Part shown: positions 1 through 11,300 of the stretch, piece by piece | Numbering within the stretch: position 1 is the first letter of the stretch | How the letters are laid out: each line of letters begins with the position of its first letter | NCBI RefSeq assembly: GCF_003287735.1 | Contig: NZ_NSCM01000002.1 | Location: forward strand, 62,001 to 126,000 | DNA: 64,000 bases | Source: Photorhabdus bodei | GTDB taxonomy: Bacteria > Pseudomonadota > Gammaproteobacteria > Enterobacterales > Enterobacteriaceae | Reading direction: 5' to 3' | Notes under the pieces: generated by a model | The model's database searches: none | Seen by the model: only the letters and a program-made list of their open reading frames with translations | What the model was told of the DNA's origin: nothing | Program-made: the position numbers and the translations under genes

Positions 1-2
1 GC

Positions 3-317
3 GAAATCTGGTTCTTGTGTCGTCAATATGATGCTAAACAAGCGTTGGAGATGGGGCTGGTTAATACAGTTGTGCCTTATGCGGATCTGGAGAAAGAGAC
101 CGTTCGCTGGTGTCGTGAAATGCTGAAAAATAGCCCAATGGCTCTGCGCTGCCTGAAAGCCGCTCTAAATGCGGATTGTGATGGTCAGTCTGGATTGCAA
201 GAGCTGGCAGGTAACGCCACCATGCTTTTCTATATGACAGAAGAAGGTCAGGAGGGACGTAATGCATTCATTGAGAAACGCCACCCTGATTTCAGTAAAT
301 TTAAACGTAACCCATAA
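3..317 (+). CDS. menB: 1,4-dihydroxy-2-naphthoyl-CoA synthase, C-terminal part (cut by window edge)
   Basis: This is the last 104 or so residues of MenB, the crotonase-superfamily enzyme that cyclises o-succinylbenzoyl-CoA to 1,4-dihydroxy-2-naphthoyl-CoA in menaquinone synthesis in the cytoplasm. The reading frame is open from the first bases of the window, so the true start lies outside. Recognition rests on the [22 protein letters not shown] and terminal DFSKFKRNP segments, which I recall as typical of enterobacterial MenB. The stop codon overlaps the menC start (TAATG), so the men genes are translationally coupled. Nothing is odd in the visible part. Confidence 0.93.
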   Translation, partial: EIWFLCRQYDAKQALEMGLVNTVVPYADLEKETVRWCREMLKNSPMALRCLKAALNADCDGQSGLQELAGNATMLFYMTEEGQEGRNAFIEKRHPDFSKFKRNP

Positions 318-1288
318 TGCGTACTGCAACTTTATATCGGTTCAGATTGCCAATGGAGGCAGGCGTTATCCTGCGATATCAGCGGCTTAAAACTCGTGAT
401 GGTTTTTTGATTCACTTACAGGAAAATGGTCAACAGGGATGGGGTGAAATTGCACCACTGCCGGAATTCAGCAAAGAAACTGTTGAACAGGCAGGTGAAG
501 CAGCGATGGCATGGCTTAGACAGTGGCATCTTGGCGCTGAACCTGATGAAAGTGAATTACCTTCTGTCGCATTTGGGATTAGCTGCGCATTAGCTGAATT
601 GCAGGGTAAATTACCGCAAGATGCTGACTACCGGAAAGCGCCATTGTGTAATGGCGATCCTGATGAACTGATTGTTCGTCTCAGTAACATGAGTGGTCAA
701 AAAGTTGCCAAAGTGAAAATTGGGCTGTATGAAGCTGTACGTGATGGCATAGTCGTTAACGTTTTGCTGGAAGCGGTACCGGATTTGTCTTTGCGGTTGG
801 ATGCTAACCGTAGTTGGAGCCGTGCTAAAGCGGACAGTTTCGCTAAGTATGTCAATCCTGATTACCGCAACCGAATTGCCTTTTTGGAAGAACCTTGTCA
901 AACCCCGGAACAATCGCTCGCTTTTGCCCGTGATACAGGGATTGCCATTGCATGGGATGAAAGCGTCCGTGATGAAGGTTTTAACGTAGAGGCACAAGCA
1001 GGGGTGACGGCTATTGTGATCAAACCCACTCTGATAGGAAGCCTTGCCCGTTGCTGTCAGTTGATTTCAGCCGCGCACAATGCTGGATTGGAGGCGGTGA
1101 TCAGCTCCAGTATTGAAACCAGCTTTGGTTTGACTCAGCTTGCCCGTATTGCTCATTGGCTGACGCCAGCGACTATTCCTGGGTTGGATACGCTGGAATT
1201 GATTCAGTCTCAGTTAGTACGCTGTTGGCCGGGTAGCACAATGCCAGTAACAAGATTGGACGAGTTAGCAATCGTATGGCGCAGTTAG
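317..1288 (+). CDS. menC: o-succinylbenzoate synthase
   Basis: MenC belongs to the enolase superfamily (muconate-cycloisomerase subgroup) and dehydrates SHCHC to o-succinylbenzoate in menaquinone synthesis. The protein has 323 residues, close to the roughly 320 of E. coli MenC. The expected catalytic residues are visible: K134 in AKVKIG, metal ligands D162 (LDANRSW), E191 (EEP) and D214 (WDES), and K236 (VIKPTL). The ATG at 317 overlaps the menB stop by one base. The 3' end overlaps menE by 13 bases, as expected for a tight menBCE operon. Identification is firm. Confidence 0.95.
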   Translation: MRTATLYRFRLPMEAGVILRYQRLKTRDGFLIHLQENGQQGWGEIAPLPEFSKETVEQAGEAAMAWLRQWHLGAEPDESELPSVAFGISCALAELQGKLPQDADYRKAPLCNGDPDELIVRLSNMSGQKVAKVKIGLYEAVRDGIVVNVLLEAVPDLSLRLDANRSWSRAKADSFAKYVNPDYRNRIAFLEEPCQTPEQSLAFARDTGIAIAWDESVRDEGFNVEAQAGVTAIVIKPTLIGSLARCCQLISAAHNAGLEAVISSSIETSFGLTQLARIAHWLTPATIPGLDTLELIQSQLVRCWPGSTMPVTRLDELAIVWRS

Positions 1289-2676
1289 ATTCATTTACCC
1301 AGTGGCCGTGGTGCTACTGGGCAGCGTTTAGCCCTGAAAATATTGCTGTCAAGTTGCGTAATCGCTCCCTAACCTGGCATCAATTAATTATCTCTTTGGA
1401 TACGATAGCGGCCAATTTTCGCCAACAGGGGATAGTTGAAGGCAGTGGTGTAATGCTGCGAGGGAAGAACAGTGAAGAGATGTTGTTTTGCTATCTTGCC
1501 GCGCTACAGTGTGGTGCGCGGGTATTGCCACTGAATCCTCAACTGCCTGAAATGCTCTTGGCTAAATTACTGCCACATTTGAATATCGATTTTGTGGCTG
1601 ATTTTTGTGGTGACAACTTGCTTGTGATAAATGCCAAATCCCTCGATTGGCAAAGTGAACCACTAAATTCTGATGATAATTCAGTGGCATGGGATGCTAT
1701 GCGCCCGGCCAGTATGATACTGACCTCCGGCTCTTCCGGATTGCCTAAAGCGGCTGTTCACTCAATTCATGCGCATCTTTCCAGTGCACGGGACGTCCTT
1801 TCTGTGATGAATTTTCAGCAGCAAGATAGCTGGTTGCTCTCATTGCCGTTGTTTCATGTCTCTGGTCAGGGGATTATCTGGCGTTGGTTAATGAAAGGGG
1901 CTTCTCTGGTATTGAAAAATATCAATCCACTGGAGCGTGCTTTAGCCGATTGTACTCACGCTTCATTGGTTCCGACCCAGCTCTGGCGGTTACTGGAGCA
2001 GTCGCAAAATCAGCCTCCGAATTTGAAAGAAGTACTGCTGGGTGGGGCGATGATCCCCGTTGAATTGACTCAACGAGCGGAGCGGCAAGGTATTCGTTGC
2101 TGGTGTAGTTATGGTTTGACCGAACTGGCTTCAACAGTGTGCGTTAAACGGGCCGATGAGTTGCCTGGCGTGGGAAATCCCTTACCGGGCAAGGAAGTTC
2201 GGTTGATCAAGGAGGAGATTCAAATTCGTTCTGACAGCCTTGCCTGTGGATATTGGCTGGATGGTAAATTACAACCGTTGGTTGATCGTGATGGCTGGTT
2301 TCATACCCGTGATCGGGGAGTGATACAACAGGGTGAATTACGAATACTTGGCCGGATGGATAATCAGTTTTTCAGCGGTGGAGAAGGCATTCAACCGGAA
2401 GAGATTGAACGAATGATTAATACCTATCCGCAGGTAGAACAAAGTTTTGCTGTTCCTGTGCCCGATCCTGAATTTGGTTATCGCCCTGTCGTTGTCATTG
2501 ATAGTAATTCGCCTGAAATTATTGACTTATTACCTGAATGGTTAGTTGATAAACTGGCTGCTTTTCAGCGTCCGACAGCTTACTATCTCTTACCTCAGCA
2601 ATTTAAAAACGACGGTATTAAAATTTCCCGTCAGCAGATCAAAAAATGGGTATTGGATTTATCCGATTGCTCTTGA
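1276..2676 (+). CDS. menE: o-succinylbenzoate-CoA ligase
   Basis: MenE is an ANL-superfamily adenylate-forming enzyme that activates o-succinylbenzoate with ATP and joins it to CoA, supplying the MenB substrate. The 466-residue protein carries the P-loop-like [12 protein letters not shown] motif near residue 150, a YGLTE motif near residue 277 and a GWFHTRD motif in the middle-C-terminal part, then the small mobile C-terminal domain containing GRMDNQF and [11 protein letters not shown]. It starts inside the end of menC (13-base overlap) and is the last gene of the men operon in this window; the convergent catalase gene follows. Confidence 0.94.
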   Translation: MAQLDSFTQWPWCYWAAFSPENIAVKLRNRSLTWHQLIISLDTIAANFRQQGIVEGSGVMLRGKNSEEMLFCYLAALQCGARVLPLNPQLPEMLLAKLLPHLNIDFVADFCGDNLLVINAKSLDWQSEPLNSDDNSVAWDAMRPASMILTSGSSGLPKAAVHSIHAHLSSARDVLSVMNFQQQDSWLLSLPLFHVSGQGIIWRWLMKGASLVLKNINPLERALADCTHASLVPTQLWRLLEQSQNQPPNLKEVLLGGAMIPVELTQRAERQGIRCWCSYGLTELASTVCVKRADELPGVGNPLPGKEVRLIKEEIQIRSDSLACGYWLDGKLQPLVDRDGWFHTRDRGVIQQGELRILGRMDNQFFSGGEGIQPEEIERMINTYPQVEQSFAVPVPDPEFGYRPVVVIDSNSPEIIDLLPEWLVDKLAAFQRPTAYYLLPQQFKNDGIKISRQQIKKWVLDLSDCS

Positions 2677-2712
2677 GTTATTTTGATTTGCTATCAATAT
2701 GTTGGATTTCGT

Positions 2713-2746
2713 TCTGCCCATTATCACTAATGGAGTCATGGGCAGA
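2713..2746. terminator. hairpin between convergent menE and catalase genes
   Basis: A 9-bp perfect inverted repeat (TCTGCCCAT / ATGGGCAGA) with a 16-base loop lies in the short gap between two convergent genes. No strong T tract follows on either strand, so termination is an inference from position. Confidence 0.4.
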
Positions 2747-2768
2747 GATAATGAATGATACGGTGTTG

Positions 2769-4220
2769 TTAGCAATCAGTCTTTAATTTTTGTAGCGCTC
2801 TTTCAACACCAGCACCATATTCTGGGTGAACTTTTCTAAATAGCTCAACCTGACGGCGTTGAGTATCTTCATGTGCTTGTGACAGTTCACTGGCGATACG
2901 GTCAAACATACGCTGATGCTCTTTACGGTTTATTAGCATAAACAGTTTACGAGGCTGGCTGAAATAATCTTCATCTTGACGATGGTTCCAGTGGTCGGCA
3001 TCTCCTTCTAAAGCTAATGATGGATGTTTGAATTCAGGCTGTTCCTGGAACAAGCCTGCATTGTTTGGTTCATAAGTCACTGTGTTTCCGCTGTTGCCAT
3101 CGACACGCATTGCCCCATCACGGTGGTAATTATGGAACGGACAGCGAGGTGTATTGACCGGAATTTGATGGTGGTTAACGCCAAGACGGTAACGTTGAGC
3201 ATCACCATAAGAGAACAGACGGCCTTGTAACATCTTATCAGGAGAGAAACTGATACCCGGCACGACATTAGCGGGGTTGAAAGCTGCCTGTTCAACGTCT
3301 GAGAAATAGTTATCAGGATTACGGTTTAGCTCGAAATAACCGACATCAATCATCGGATAGTCGCCGTGAGGCCATACTTTGGTCAAATCAAATGGGTTGT
3401 ACGGTAACAGATTAGCTTCTTTCTCTGGCATAATTTGAACTTTTAATTTCCAGCGTGGATAATCTCCTTGCTCAATTGCTGCAAACAAATCACGTTGAGA
3501 ACTTTCACGATCTTTACCTACCAGCGCTTCTGCCTCTTCGTCCATCAGGTTTTTAATGCCTTGCTGACAACGGAAATGGAATTTCACCCAGAAACGTTCA
3601 TTATCTTCGTTGATAAAGCTGAAAGCATGGCTACCAAAACCGTGCATATGACGGAAAGATTTAGGTACGCCACGGTCACTGAAATCAATCGTTAATTGGT
3701 GCAGTGATTCAGGTTGATGAGAGAAAAAATCCCATTTATAGGCCGGATTACGTAAATTAGTGTGAGGATCGCGTTTAACAACATGGTTAAGATCTGGGAA
3801 CTTCAGCGGATCACGAAGATAAAATATCGGGGTATTGTTGCCGACTAAATCCCAGTTCCCTTCTTCAGTATAGAACTTAAGCGCAAAACCACGAATGTCA
3901 CGTTCAGCATCTGCTGCGCCGCGCTCACCGGCGACGGTTGAGAAACGGGCAAACATCTCGGTTTTTTTGCCTATTTCAGAAAAAATCTTAGCGCGGGTGT
4001 ATTTAGTAATATCGTGAGTAACCACAAAGATGCCATGAGCTCCGGAACCTTTGGCATGCATACGGCGCTCTGGGATCACTTCACGATCAAAATGGGCAAG
4101 CTTTTCTAAGAACCAAACATCTTGTAACAACATAGGACCACGTTGACCCGCAGTCATGACATTATTGTTGTCAACGACAGGGGTACCAGCATTCGTTGTA
4201 AGTCCTCTCTTTTTCATCAC
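2769..4220 (-). CDS. katA: monofunctional haem catalase (small-subunit clade)
   Basis: This catalase converts hydrogen peroxide to water and oxygen. At 483 residues it is the small-subunit type, very like the catalase of Proteus. Visible active-site features are H55 in [13 protein letters not shown]128 in DLVGNNTP and the proximal haem ligand Y338 in [14 protein letters not shown]. No signal peptide is present, so it should be cytoplasmic. The start has a good ribosome site (AGGAG, about 8 bases upstream); the second Met is an alternative start one codon in. About 280 bases of AT-rich sequence separate it from the divergent yfaZ-like gene. The symbol katA is a family name; the local name could differ. 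Confidence 0.93.
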   Translation of the reverse strand: MMKKRGLTTNAGTPVVDNNNVMTAGQRGPMLLQDVWFLEKLAHFDREVIPERRMHAKGSGAHGIFVVTHDITKYTRAKIFSEIGKKTEMFARFSTVAGERGAADAERDIRGFALKFYTEEGNWDLVGNNTPIFYLRDPLKFPDLNHVVKRDPHTNLRNPAYKWDFFSHQPESLHQLTIDFSDRGVPKSFRHMHGFGSHAFSFINEDNERFWVKFHFRCQQGIKNLMDEEAEALVGKDRESSQRDLFAAIEQGDYPRWKLKVQIMPEKEANLLPYNPFDLTKVWPHGDYPMIDVGYFELNRNPDNYFSDVEQAAFNPANVVPGISFSPDKMLQGRLFSYGDAQRYRLGVNHHQIPVNTPRCPFHNYHRDGAMRVDGNSGNTVTYEPNNAGLFQEQPEFKHPSLALEGDADHWNHRQDEDYFSQPRKLFMLINRKEHQRMFDRIASELSQAHEDTQRRQVELFRKVHPEYGAGVERALQKLKTDC

Positions 4221-4502
4221 ACTTCTCCTGTTTTACATGAAAAAAAACAGCGGAATCGCTGATTAAGAAAAACATTCTGGTCAAATGGCGAAATGCAAAT
4301 ATTGTGTTTTTTTATAATTTATTTATTATTTTCTTGTTTATTGTTTAAAATAAAACTATTCACATAATTAATTATTAAGCAAATGAAATGAAAAATTCAC
4401 ACATATTTAGTAAGTATAGATGATTCATTTCTTTTTGTTGTCTATCGGTTTAGTTGTATTTACGTAAGATGTTTAACATTAAGTAAATAAAGAGGAAATA
4501 TC

Positions 4503-5045
4503 ATGAAGGTTTATCTTGCCGCGGTAGCAACCGGTTTGTTGTTGATTGCTGAATCAGCGAATGCAATTTCCGTGAATGTTCAGGCTGGCCGCCATTTCAC
4601 CCATACTTCTGCGGCAATTGGTGATAACAGTGCTGGATTATCCTTTAATGGCAACTGGGCACGCAGTGATCATAATGGGCAGTTGGGAAGTTTGGGAACC
4701 GCATTTAGCCTGCCTGTTGGCCCATTGACGGCCAGCATTGGCGGTAAGGCTCTCTATTTATCCCCTAAAGATGGGAAAAATGGTGAGGCATTAGCAGCAG
4801 GTGTGGGTTTGAGCTGGACTGTTATGCCCTCTTTAGCTCTGTACGGTGAAGTTTACGGTGCGCCACCCAGATTAACTTCGGGTATTGATTCTTATGCTGA
4901 GGCCGCGGGTGGTTTACGTTTTACCGTATTTAAACCGTTGACGGTGGATGCCGGTTACCGGGTTATGAACATGAGAGGGAAAGAGGGAAATAGGGATAAC
5001 AAACTGGCTGATGGATTTTATATCGGTGCTGGTTTGAATTTCTAA
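4503..5045 (+). CDS. yfaZ: YfaZ-family outer-membrane protein
   Basis: This 180-residue protein begins with a clear signal peptide (MKVYLAAVATGLLLIAESANA) cleaved after the ANA at about residue 21. The rest alternates polar and hydrophobic residues and ends in GAGLNF with a terminal Phe, typical of an outer-membrane beta-barrel. Segments such as LPVGPLTASIGGKALYLSPK, DAGYR and GNRDNKLADG match my memory of E. coli YfaZ. Function is unknown in the family, possibly porin-like. An AGAGGAA ribosome site precedes the ATG. It stands alone, divergent from the catalase gene and convergent with tyrP. Confidence 0.85.
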   Translation: MKVYLAAVATGLLLIAESANAISVNVQAGRHFTHTSAAIGDNSAGLSFNGNWARSDHNGQLGSLGTAFSLPVGPLTASIGGKALYLSPKDGKNGEALAAGVGLSWTVMPSLALYGEVYGAPPRLTSGIDSYAEAAGGLRFTVFKPLTVDAGYRVMNMRGKEGNRDNKLADGFYIGAGLNF

Positions 5046-5060
5046 TTTACTTTTGCATTT

Positions 5061-5086
5061 TGTCCGCACCATTGCTGATGCGGACA
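5061..5086. terminator. hairpin between yfaZ-like gene and tyrP
   Basis: The perfect 8-bp inverted repeat TGTCCGCA / TGCGGACA with a 10-base loop, followed by GTTTT on the plus strand, lies just after the yfaZ-like stop and before the convergent tyrP stop. It fits a rho-independent terminator for the plus strand. Confidence 0.65.
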
Positions 5087-5101
5087 GTTTTGGCTTCTTA
5101 A

Positions 5102-6307
5102 TTAACCCACTTCTGGCAGTAAACCACTGACAATACCTATCTGGATAGCAATTACCGTAATGCCGCAAAGAAATACCAGAATCAGAGTGGGTTTTCCGCC
5201 TTTTACCCGATAGGCTCGTTGCTCAATTTGACGACTACGCCATGCCAGCATGGAAGGTAGTAACAGTGCGAGAATGGACAGTGCGACTGCGGCGAAAGTT
5301 AATGCCATGACAAAGTTTGGATAGTACAGAGAGCAAAGCAATGGTGGAACAAAAGTAATGATACCGGTTTGCAGGCGACCGGTCGCGTTGTTACGGCGTT
5401 TGAACAGATCTGCCATATAATCAAACAAACCTAAGGAGACCCCAAGAAATGAGGTTGCCAGCGCCAAATCAGCAAATAGACGGACAGCAAGCTCTACACG
5501 AGGTGTCGCGACAACCTCTCTCACCGCTTTTAACAGCCCATTCAGCCCTGATTGCTCCGCTAAGATCCCGACAAAAGTATGGGAAGAGATGGCACCCAGA
5601 GTGGCTAATTGCCATAGGATATAGGCAGTTAATGGGATAGCACTGCCGATAACAAATATTTTGCGTAACTTACGGGTATCGCCCCCCATATAATTGACGA
5701 TACTTGGCACACTGCCGTGAAAACCAAAAGAGGTGAATACCACGGGAATAGCCGATAATACCAAACCTTGTTCCAAAGGCATTGACATCAGGTTAGTGCT
5801 TTTGATGTGGGGCATCATGACGGTCAGCATAATAACCAGAAAGATAATTTTTGCCGTAAATAGCAGGCGGTTAATCATATCGACGGATTGAGTACCGATA
5901 GTGACAACACAACCCGCGACAAGGGTGAAAATTAGTACGCCAAATGAGACAGAAACAGGTTTATCCAGCCATGAAGAGAGGCTGCCTGACAGCAACTCAC
6001 CGGCGCCACTGATATAAGCGGTTGTCAGAGCATACATGAGGAAGAGCATACTGAAACCGGTGAGCCATTGGCCTCCTCGCCCAAGATAACGTTTCGCCAG
6101 CGTTCCCAGGCCCGTATCGGCCGGGCTGTATTGATAAACTTCCACCAGCAATAAAGCGGTATAGCTCATCAAAACCCAAAGAGCGATTAACATCACGAAG
6201 GTTGTTCCAAAACCGACACCGGCTGCTGCCAGAGGCATAGCCAGCATTCCTGCGCCAATTGTCGTGCCCGCTACGATAAAAATACTGCCAAGAGTACGAT
6301 TCTTCAC
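5102..6307 (-). CDS. tyrP: tyrosine-specific transporter
   Basis: This 401-residue inner-membrane permease belongs to the hydroxy/aromatic amino acid permease (HAAAP) family and imports tyrosine with protons. It opens with [14 protein letters not shown], the family signature, and shows about eleven hydrophobic spans. The stretches [20 protein letters not shown] and [14 protein letters not shown], and the SGLLPEVG end, match my memory of E. coli TyrP closely, more so than Mtr or TnaB. Regulation by TyrR is suggested by two tandem TyrR-box-like sites about 70 to 110 bases upstream. It is a single-gene unit. Confidence 0.93.
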   Translation of the reverse strand: MKNRTLGSIFIVAGTTIGAGMLAMPLAAAGVGFGTTFVMLIALWVLMSYTALLLVEVYQYSPADTGLGTLAKRYLGRGGQWLTGFSMLFLMYALTTAYISGAGELLSGSLSSWLDKPVSVSFGVLIFTLVAGCVVTIGTQSVDMINRLLFTAKIIFLVIMLTVMMPHIKSTNLMSMPLEQGLVLSAIPVVFTSFGFHGSVPSIVNYMGGDTRKLRKIFVIGSAIPLTAYILWQLATLGAISSHTFVGILAEQSGLNGLLKAVREVVATPRVELAVRLFADLALATSFLGVSLGLFDYMADLFKRRNNATGRLQTGIITFVPPLLCSLYYPNFVMALTFAAVALSILALLLPSMLAWRSRQIEQRAYRVKGGKPTLILVFLCGITVIAIQIGIVSGLLPEVG

Positions 6308-6375
6308 GCTTTCCCCTAGTTTCTGAACTGATTGAAATCGTTATGGAAAGGCAGGCTAAAGGATTAATTTATTCA

Positions 6376-6416
6376 TGTCAAATTATAGTTACACTTAGTG
6401 TAAATAAATAATTACA
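6376..6416 (-). promoter_or_regulatory. two tandem TyrR-box-like operators upstream of tyrP
   Basis: Two 18-bp sites fit the TyrR consensus TGTAAA-N6-TTTACA: TGTCAAATTATAGTTACA at 6376-6393 and TGTAAATAAATAATTACA at 6399-6416, five bases apart. They lie in the intergenic region just before tyrP. E. coli tyrP is known to be controlled by TyrR through paired boxes. The match is by eye and the region is AT-rich, so binding is an inference. Confidence 0.65.
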
Positions 6417-6609
6417 ATTGTGTTTTTGCATGATCGAAATGATGTATTTCATTAAATATAAAAAGTTACTTATTCTATTAAGTATTTAAAAAACCAGACA
6501 TTATTCACACTTAAATAAGAAAGTTTTTTATTTTCATCTAGATTGCCAATTAAAATAAGACGTTATTCATTATCTTAACAATTAACGTATGGTGAAATAA
6601 AAATTATCA

Positions 6610-8289
6610 ATGGAAAGAATATCTGTTTGTTTTAGGACATTAGTTGTATCTGTTCTATTCGCTCTATCGGGGCAAGCTTATGCTTCAGCGTTTATTGGCC
6701 CGGCGGATCAAGAGGTTATCACTCAACAACAGAAAGCGTTATTGCAGCAGGCTCAACAGCAGCGGGAGGCGTTACGTAACAACATCACTTTGTCTCCAGC
6801 TTTAGAGCCCGAAACTGATGGTGCTAAATCTGTTTGTCATACCATCCGCTATATTCAATTTGAAGGTGTTGAGAGCCTTTCCCAATCAGTAAGGGAAAAA
6901 CTAATACAACCTTATTTAACCCGTTGCTTAACCTTGCCAGATATTAATGAACTGGTGCGTAAAGTATCGAATGCCTATATCGAGCGAGGTTATGTCACTT
7001 CTCGGGCTGGGCTCAGAGCACAGGATTTATCCACCGGTACGCTCATTATTACCGTGAGTGAGGGCAAAGTTGAATCAATCACGCTTGATGGTGAGACATC
7101 CCTTTCATTGAAAATGGCCTTTCCGGGAATGGTTGGTAAGACATTGAATCTACGGGATATTGAACAGGGGATGGAACAACTGAACCGGCTTCCTTCCCAA
7201 CAGATAACCATTGATATTCAGCCAGGAAAACAGCCCGGTCATTCTGCGGTTATCTTAAAACGAATATCGACTCGTTTGCCGGTTGGCGCTAGTTTGGGGA
7301 TAGATAATAGTGGTCAAAAAAGTACTGGTGCCGGGCAAATCAACGCCAGTGTGAATGTAGATAACCTATTACATCTTGCAGACCAATGGTCATTATCTGT
7401 CAGTCGCAACAACGATTTTCGTAATAACCACCGTAGTCGAAGTCTCTCTTCCAATGTGACGATTCCTTATGGTGACTGGTTGTTCAATTATCAATATGCG
7501 TGGAACGATTCTTTTCAGGAGATTCCGATCGGCTCACAAACCTACCGTTATGAAGGTGACAATCAAACTCACCGGCTAGCAATAAACCGGACGTTATATC
7601 GTGACGGTGAGCAGAAACTGACTTTGAATGCAGGAATAACACATCGTCAGACGGCTAATTTGTTTGCAGGAAAGAAATTATCCATCAGCAGCCCGACATT
7701 AAGTGTTGCCAATCTTGGTATTAATTACAGTTCGGTACTGGCGGGTGGCTATATCACGTTCAACCCTGCATTGAGTTATGGCCTACCCGTGTTAGGCGCA
7801 ACAAAAGATGATCCGCATTTCCCGGATGCTCCACGTAGCCAATTTCGCAAATTCAGCCTGAGTGCTAGCTATTTTGTCCCGATCTCCGACTCGCTTTATT
7901 ACCTTTCATCTGCTTACGGTCAAACCACACCGCACAACCTTTATGCCAATGAGCGTCTCTCGTTAGGCGGGCAATATTCTGTTCGGGGATTTAAAGAACA
8001 ATATCTGACCGGCAATCGCGGTGGGTATTGGCGTAATGAATTGAATTGGCGAATTTCGGAGCTGCCTGTGCTGGGTGAATTGGCCTTAACGGGGGCGCTG
8101 GATACGGGTTGGTTACAGGGAAAAACCAAGCAAATCGATGGCGGTAATGTTACCGGTACAGCGCTTGGCATATCACTGACGCACAGCAAGTTCAATCAAA
8201 CGATGACATTGGGAACACCTCTGATTTATCCAGACCACCTGAAACCGGATAACTGGGTAGTTTACTGGTCTGTATCACTGATTTTTTAG
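6610..8289 (+). CDS. two-partner secretion outer-membrane transporter (TpsB, ShlB/FhaC/CdiB type)
   Basis: This Omp85-superfamily protein exports the adjacent TpsA exoprotein across the outer membrane. The 559 residues fit the family length. A signal peptide ends near GQAYA (about residue 25). A Gln-rich linker (QQQKALLQQAQQQREAL) is followed by a POTRA region around residues 75-150 (IRYIQFEGVESLS, YIERGYVTSRA) and a C-terminal 16-strand barrel. The secretion motif SVRGF is visible near residue 459, and the protein ends in Phe (WSVSLIF). It sits 60 bases before tpsA in the same direction and appears intact although its substrate gene is interrupted. Confidence 0.92.
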   Translation: MERISVCFRTLVVSVLFALSGQAYASAFIGPADQEVITQQQKALLQQAQQQREALRNNITLSPALEPETDGAKSVCHTIRYIQFEGVESLSQSVREKLIQPYLTRCLTLPDINELVRKVSNAYIERGYVTSRAGLRAQDLSTGTLIITVSEGKVESITLDGETSLSLKMAFPGMVGKTLNLRDIEQGMEQLNRLPSQQITIDIQPGKQPGHSAVILKRISTRLPVGASLGIDNSGQKSTGAGQINASVNVDNLLHLADQWSLSVSRNNDFRNNHRSRSLSSNVTIPYGDWLFNYQYAWNDSFQEIPIGSQTYRYEGDNQTHRLAINRTLYRDGEQKLTLNAGITHRQTANLFAGKKLSISSPTLSVANLGINYSSVLAGGYITFNPALSYGLPVLGATKDDPHFPDAPRSQFRKFSLSASYFVPISDSLYYLSSAYGQTTPHNLYANERLSLGGQYSVRGFKEQYLTGNRGGYWRNELNWRISELPVLGELALTGALDTGWLQGKTKQIDGGNVTGTALGISLTHSKFNQTMTLGTPLIYPDHLKPDNWVVYWSVSLIF

Positions 8290-8349
8290 CGATGTAATAC
8301 GGATATTTATACCAATAACTTTGTACTCAAATTAAGAAAGGACAGAATA

Positions 8350-11300
8350 ATGGAAAGACGTAACGGCCCTATGGCAAGGGGCGCCTGTTATCTTTTAATT
8401 TATCTTACTGCCATATATCCCCTTCATCCTGCTATTGCGGCCGGGATCACGCCAGATAATAACCGAACACAGGTACAAAACCAGGGTAATGTGCCGATCG
8501 TAAATATTGCTACGTCTAATGGTGCAGGAATATCTCACAACACCTATAAAGAGTTTAATATTGCCACTCAGGGTGCCGTATTAAATAACGCCACTCAGGT
8601 TGCTAAATCACAATTAGCCGGGCAACTTAACGCTAACCCTAACTTGAATGGTAAATCGGCTGAATTGATTATTAATGAAGTCACCGGTAGTGGTCGATCG
8701 GATCTTCAAGGAAAACTAGAGATAGTTGGTCATAAAGCCAATGTGATGATTGCCAACCCTAATGGCATTATTTGTGATGGTTGTGGTTTTATCAATACTG
8801 GCAGTGCAACATTGACCACGGGTAAACCTCAATTTGATAAACAAGGTGCGTTGGAAGCATTGGAGGTTAAAAAAGGCCAGATTACTATTGGTGGCAAAGG
8901 GTTGGATGGTAAGACAACGGATTATATCGATATTATCAGCCGAGTGACTGAATTAAATGGAAAAATTCAAGCTAATAATTTATCCCTGACGCAGGGAGCT
9001 AACCGGATTGATTTTAACGATGGCACAGTGAAAAAAATCACTGGAGAAGGTGTTAAACCTCAATTAGCCGTTGATACCAAAGCATTAGGCGGCATGTATG
9101 CCAATAAAATCCGTTTGGTTGCTACGTAAGATGGTGTCGGTGTTAATCTTAAGGATTTAATCAGCAATCAGCGTGATATTACCTTAAACGTTAATGGCAA
9201 AATTGAGCTGGGAAATGCCAAAGCCAAAACGGATTTTAACCTCAGTGCCAGAGAAACTCATATTGCCCCTAATGTCAAGGTACAGGCAGAACGGGATATT
9301 ACTCTGGCAAGTACCAAATTGGATAATAAAGGCAGTGTAATTGCGGGCCGGGATATGCGGGTATTTGGTGATACCTTGCGTAATACCGGTGATAAAGCAC
9401 TTTTGCAAGCCAATAATAATATGTGGTTACAGAAGGATGCTCAGGGGAATAAGAGCGATCTAATTGAAAACAAGTCTGCAACGATAAAGACTGTGAAAGG
9501 GGATTTGGTTGTTCGCACTGATAAACTGGATAATATAAGAGATCAAACCATAACTGAATGGAAAACCATTCCGGCTGACTCCGTAGGAATTAATAAATGG
9601 GCTGGTAGTTTTTATGGTATCAGGCAAGGTGTTGATTCCGTCATTACATTGGCTGTAAAATTGAAAGATTTTAATCGGGATAAATGGTTTGGTATTATCG
9701 ATTTATTAAAGAATAACTTTATCAATATTAAACAGGATAGATTTTCAATAAAGGCGATAAGCCCAGCAGGGAATATTATTTCTGGTGGTAATGCTTATAT
9801 TAATGCAACTAATTTGCGAAATGATGTTTCATCTATATATGCGAAAAAGGATCTTATTCTCACCGGGGAAAATATTGATATTATCAGTCGTCAATTAGGT
9901 AAGAAAAATATATTTTGGCATTATACTACATCAAACCCTATGGTTGGCAGTGAATTCAAAGATGATGATGCACCACCGGGTGATTGGGATTTATTTTATG
10001 TTTATGAAGATGCAGAATATACTAAGCAAGGAGAGTTATATACTTGGGGAGAAGAAAGTTATATATCGTCTTCAATTAGTGCGGAAAAAAATCTAGTAGC
10101 GGATTTTAAAAATAACTTAAATATCAGAACGTTGATTCCTGATGATGCAAAAAATCTGTCAGAAATAACAGTAACTGCCCGACCTGACACATTATCAGCA
10201 AAAAACATTTTGCTTCACGCAGGTAAAATCAATATCACTGATAAACTAAAGGCTATTGATGGGTTAAATATTATTTCCGAGAATGATATTAATCTTAATA
10301 ATGCAGCATTGATTTCATCAAATAGCTTATCTATGACAGCAACTAATAATATTAATGCTTTGCAAGGTGAACTAAAAGCCAAAGATGTAACTATTATCAG
10401 CCGCAACGGGAATGTTCAGTTTCAGAGTAGTAGTAAGCCAGGATATTTTAATCCTGATAATACGCGTAAAATAAGCAGCTTGGAAGCTACGGGTGATTTA
10501 CTCTTACATGCAGGTAAAAATATTCTTCTTCGCAATATTTTCTTAACGAAAAGTCATAATATTTCTTTAACTGCAAATCATGATATTACCATTGATAATA
10601 ACAGTGAGTTATTGACACATAAACGAATGGGGGATGTGAACGCTGAAAATAAAGAACAAACGCTGTTTAATCAGATGTTATCTACAATAGGTAAACTTGA
10701 TGCTAAAAGTTCTGTTGTGATTAATGCTGGCGGAAATTTATCTATTAAGGGAGTTAATGTTTCAGCGGTAAAAGATATCAACTTGACCGCTGCAAAAAAC
10801 ATTGATCTCGCTCCCCGTGAATTATCTCCTTCACTGAATAAACTATTTTCCACATCCCGTTCTGGTGAATTAAGTAGCCGATTAACCGCAGGAAATAATA
10901 TCAATATTATCAGTGGTGCAGATATCAATGGCAAGGCGGCTCAAATTAACGCCAAAGGTAACACATTATTATCAGCAGGTCGGAATATTAACTTGTTAGC
11001 TCTGGGCTATTCCGCTATTGATAATAAGAACGATAACAATAAAGATGATCGCCATATCGTTGCTGTAGTTAATGGTGGAAAACAGCTTACCTTAGCTGCT
11101 AATGGAACGCTGATTACCCAAGGCGCTACATTAAGCTCAGGCGGAAATACAACGATTTCTTCCGGCGGCAATATGCGTTTTGAATCAGTGCAGAATCACG
11201 CTTATCGGGAAAAAGGCAGGGAATTCACCGAATCAGTCACACAGCAAGGTACTGTATTGACTAGTGGCGGTATATTAACTGTTATTTCAAATGGCAGTAT

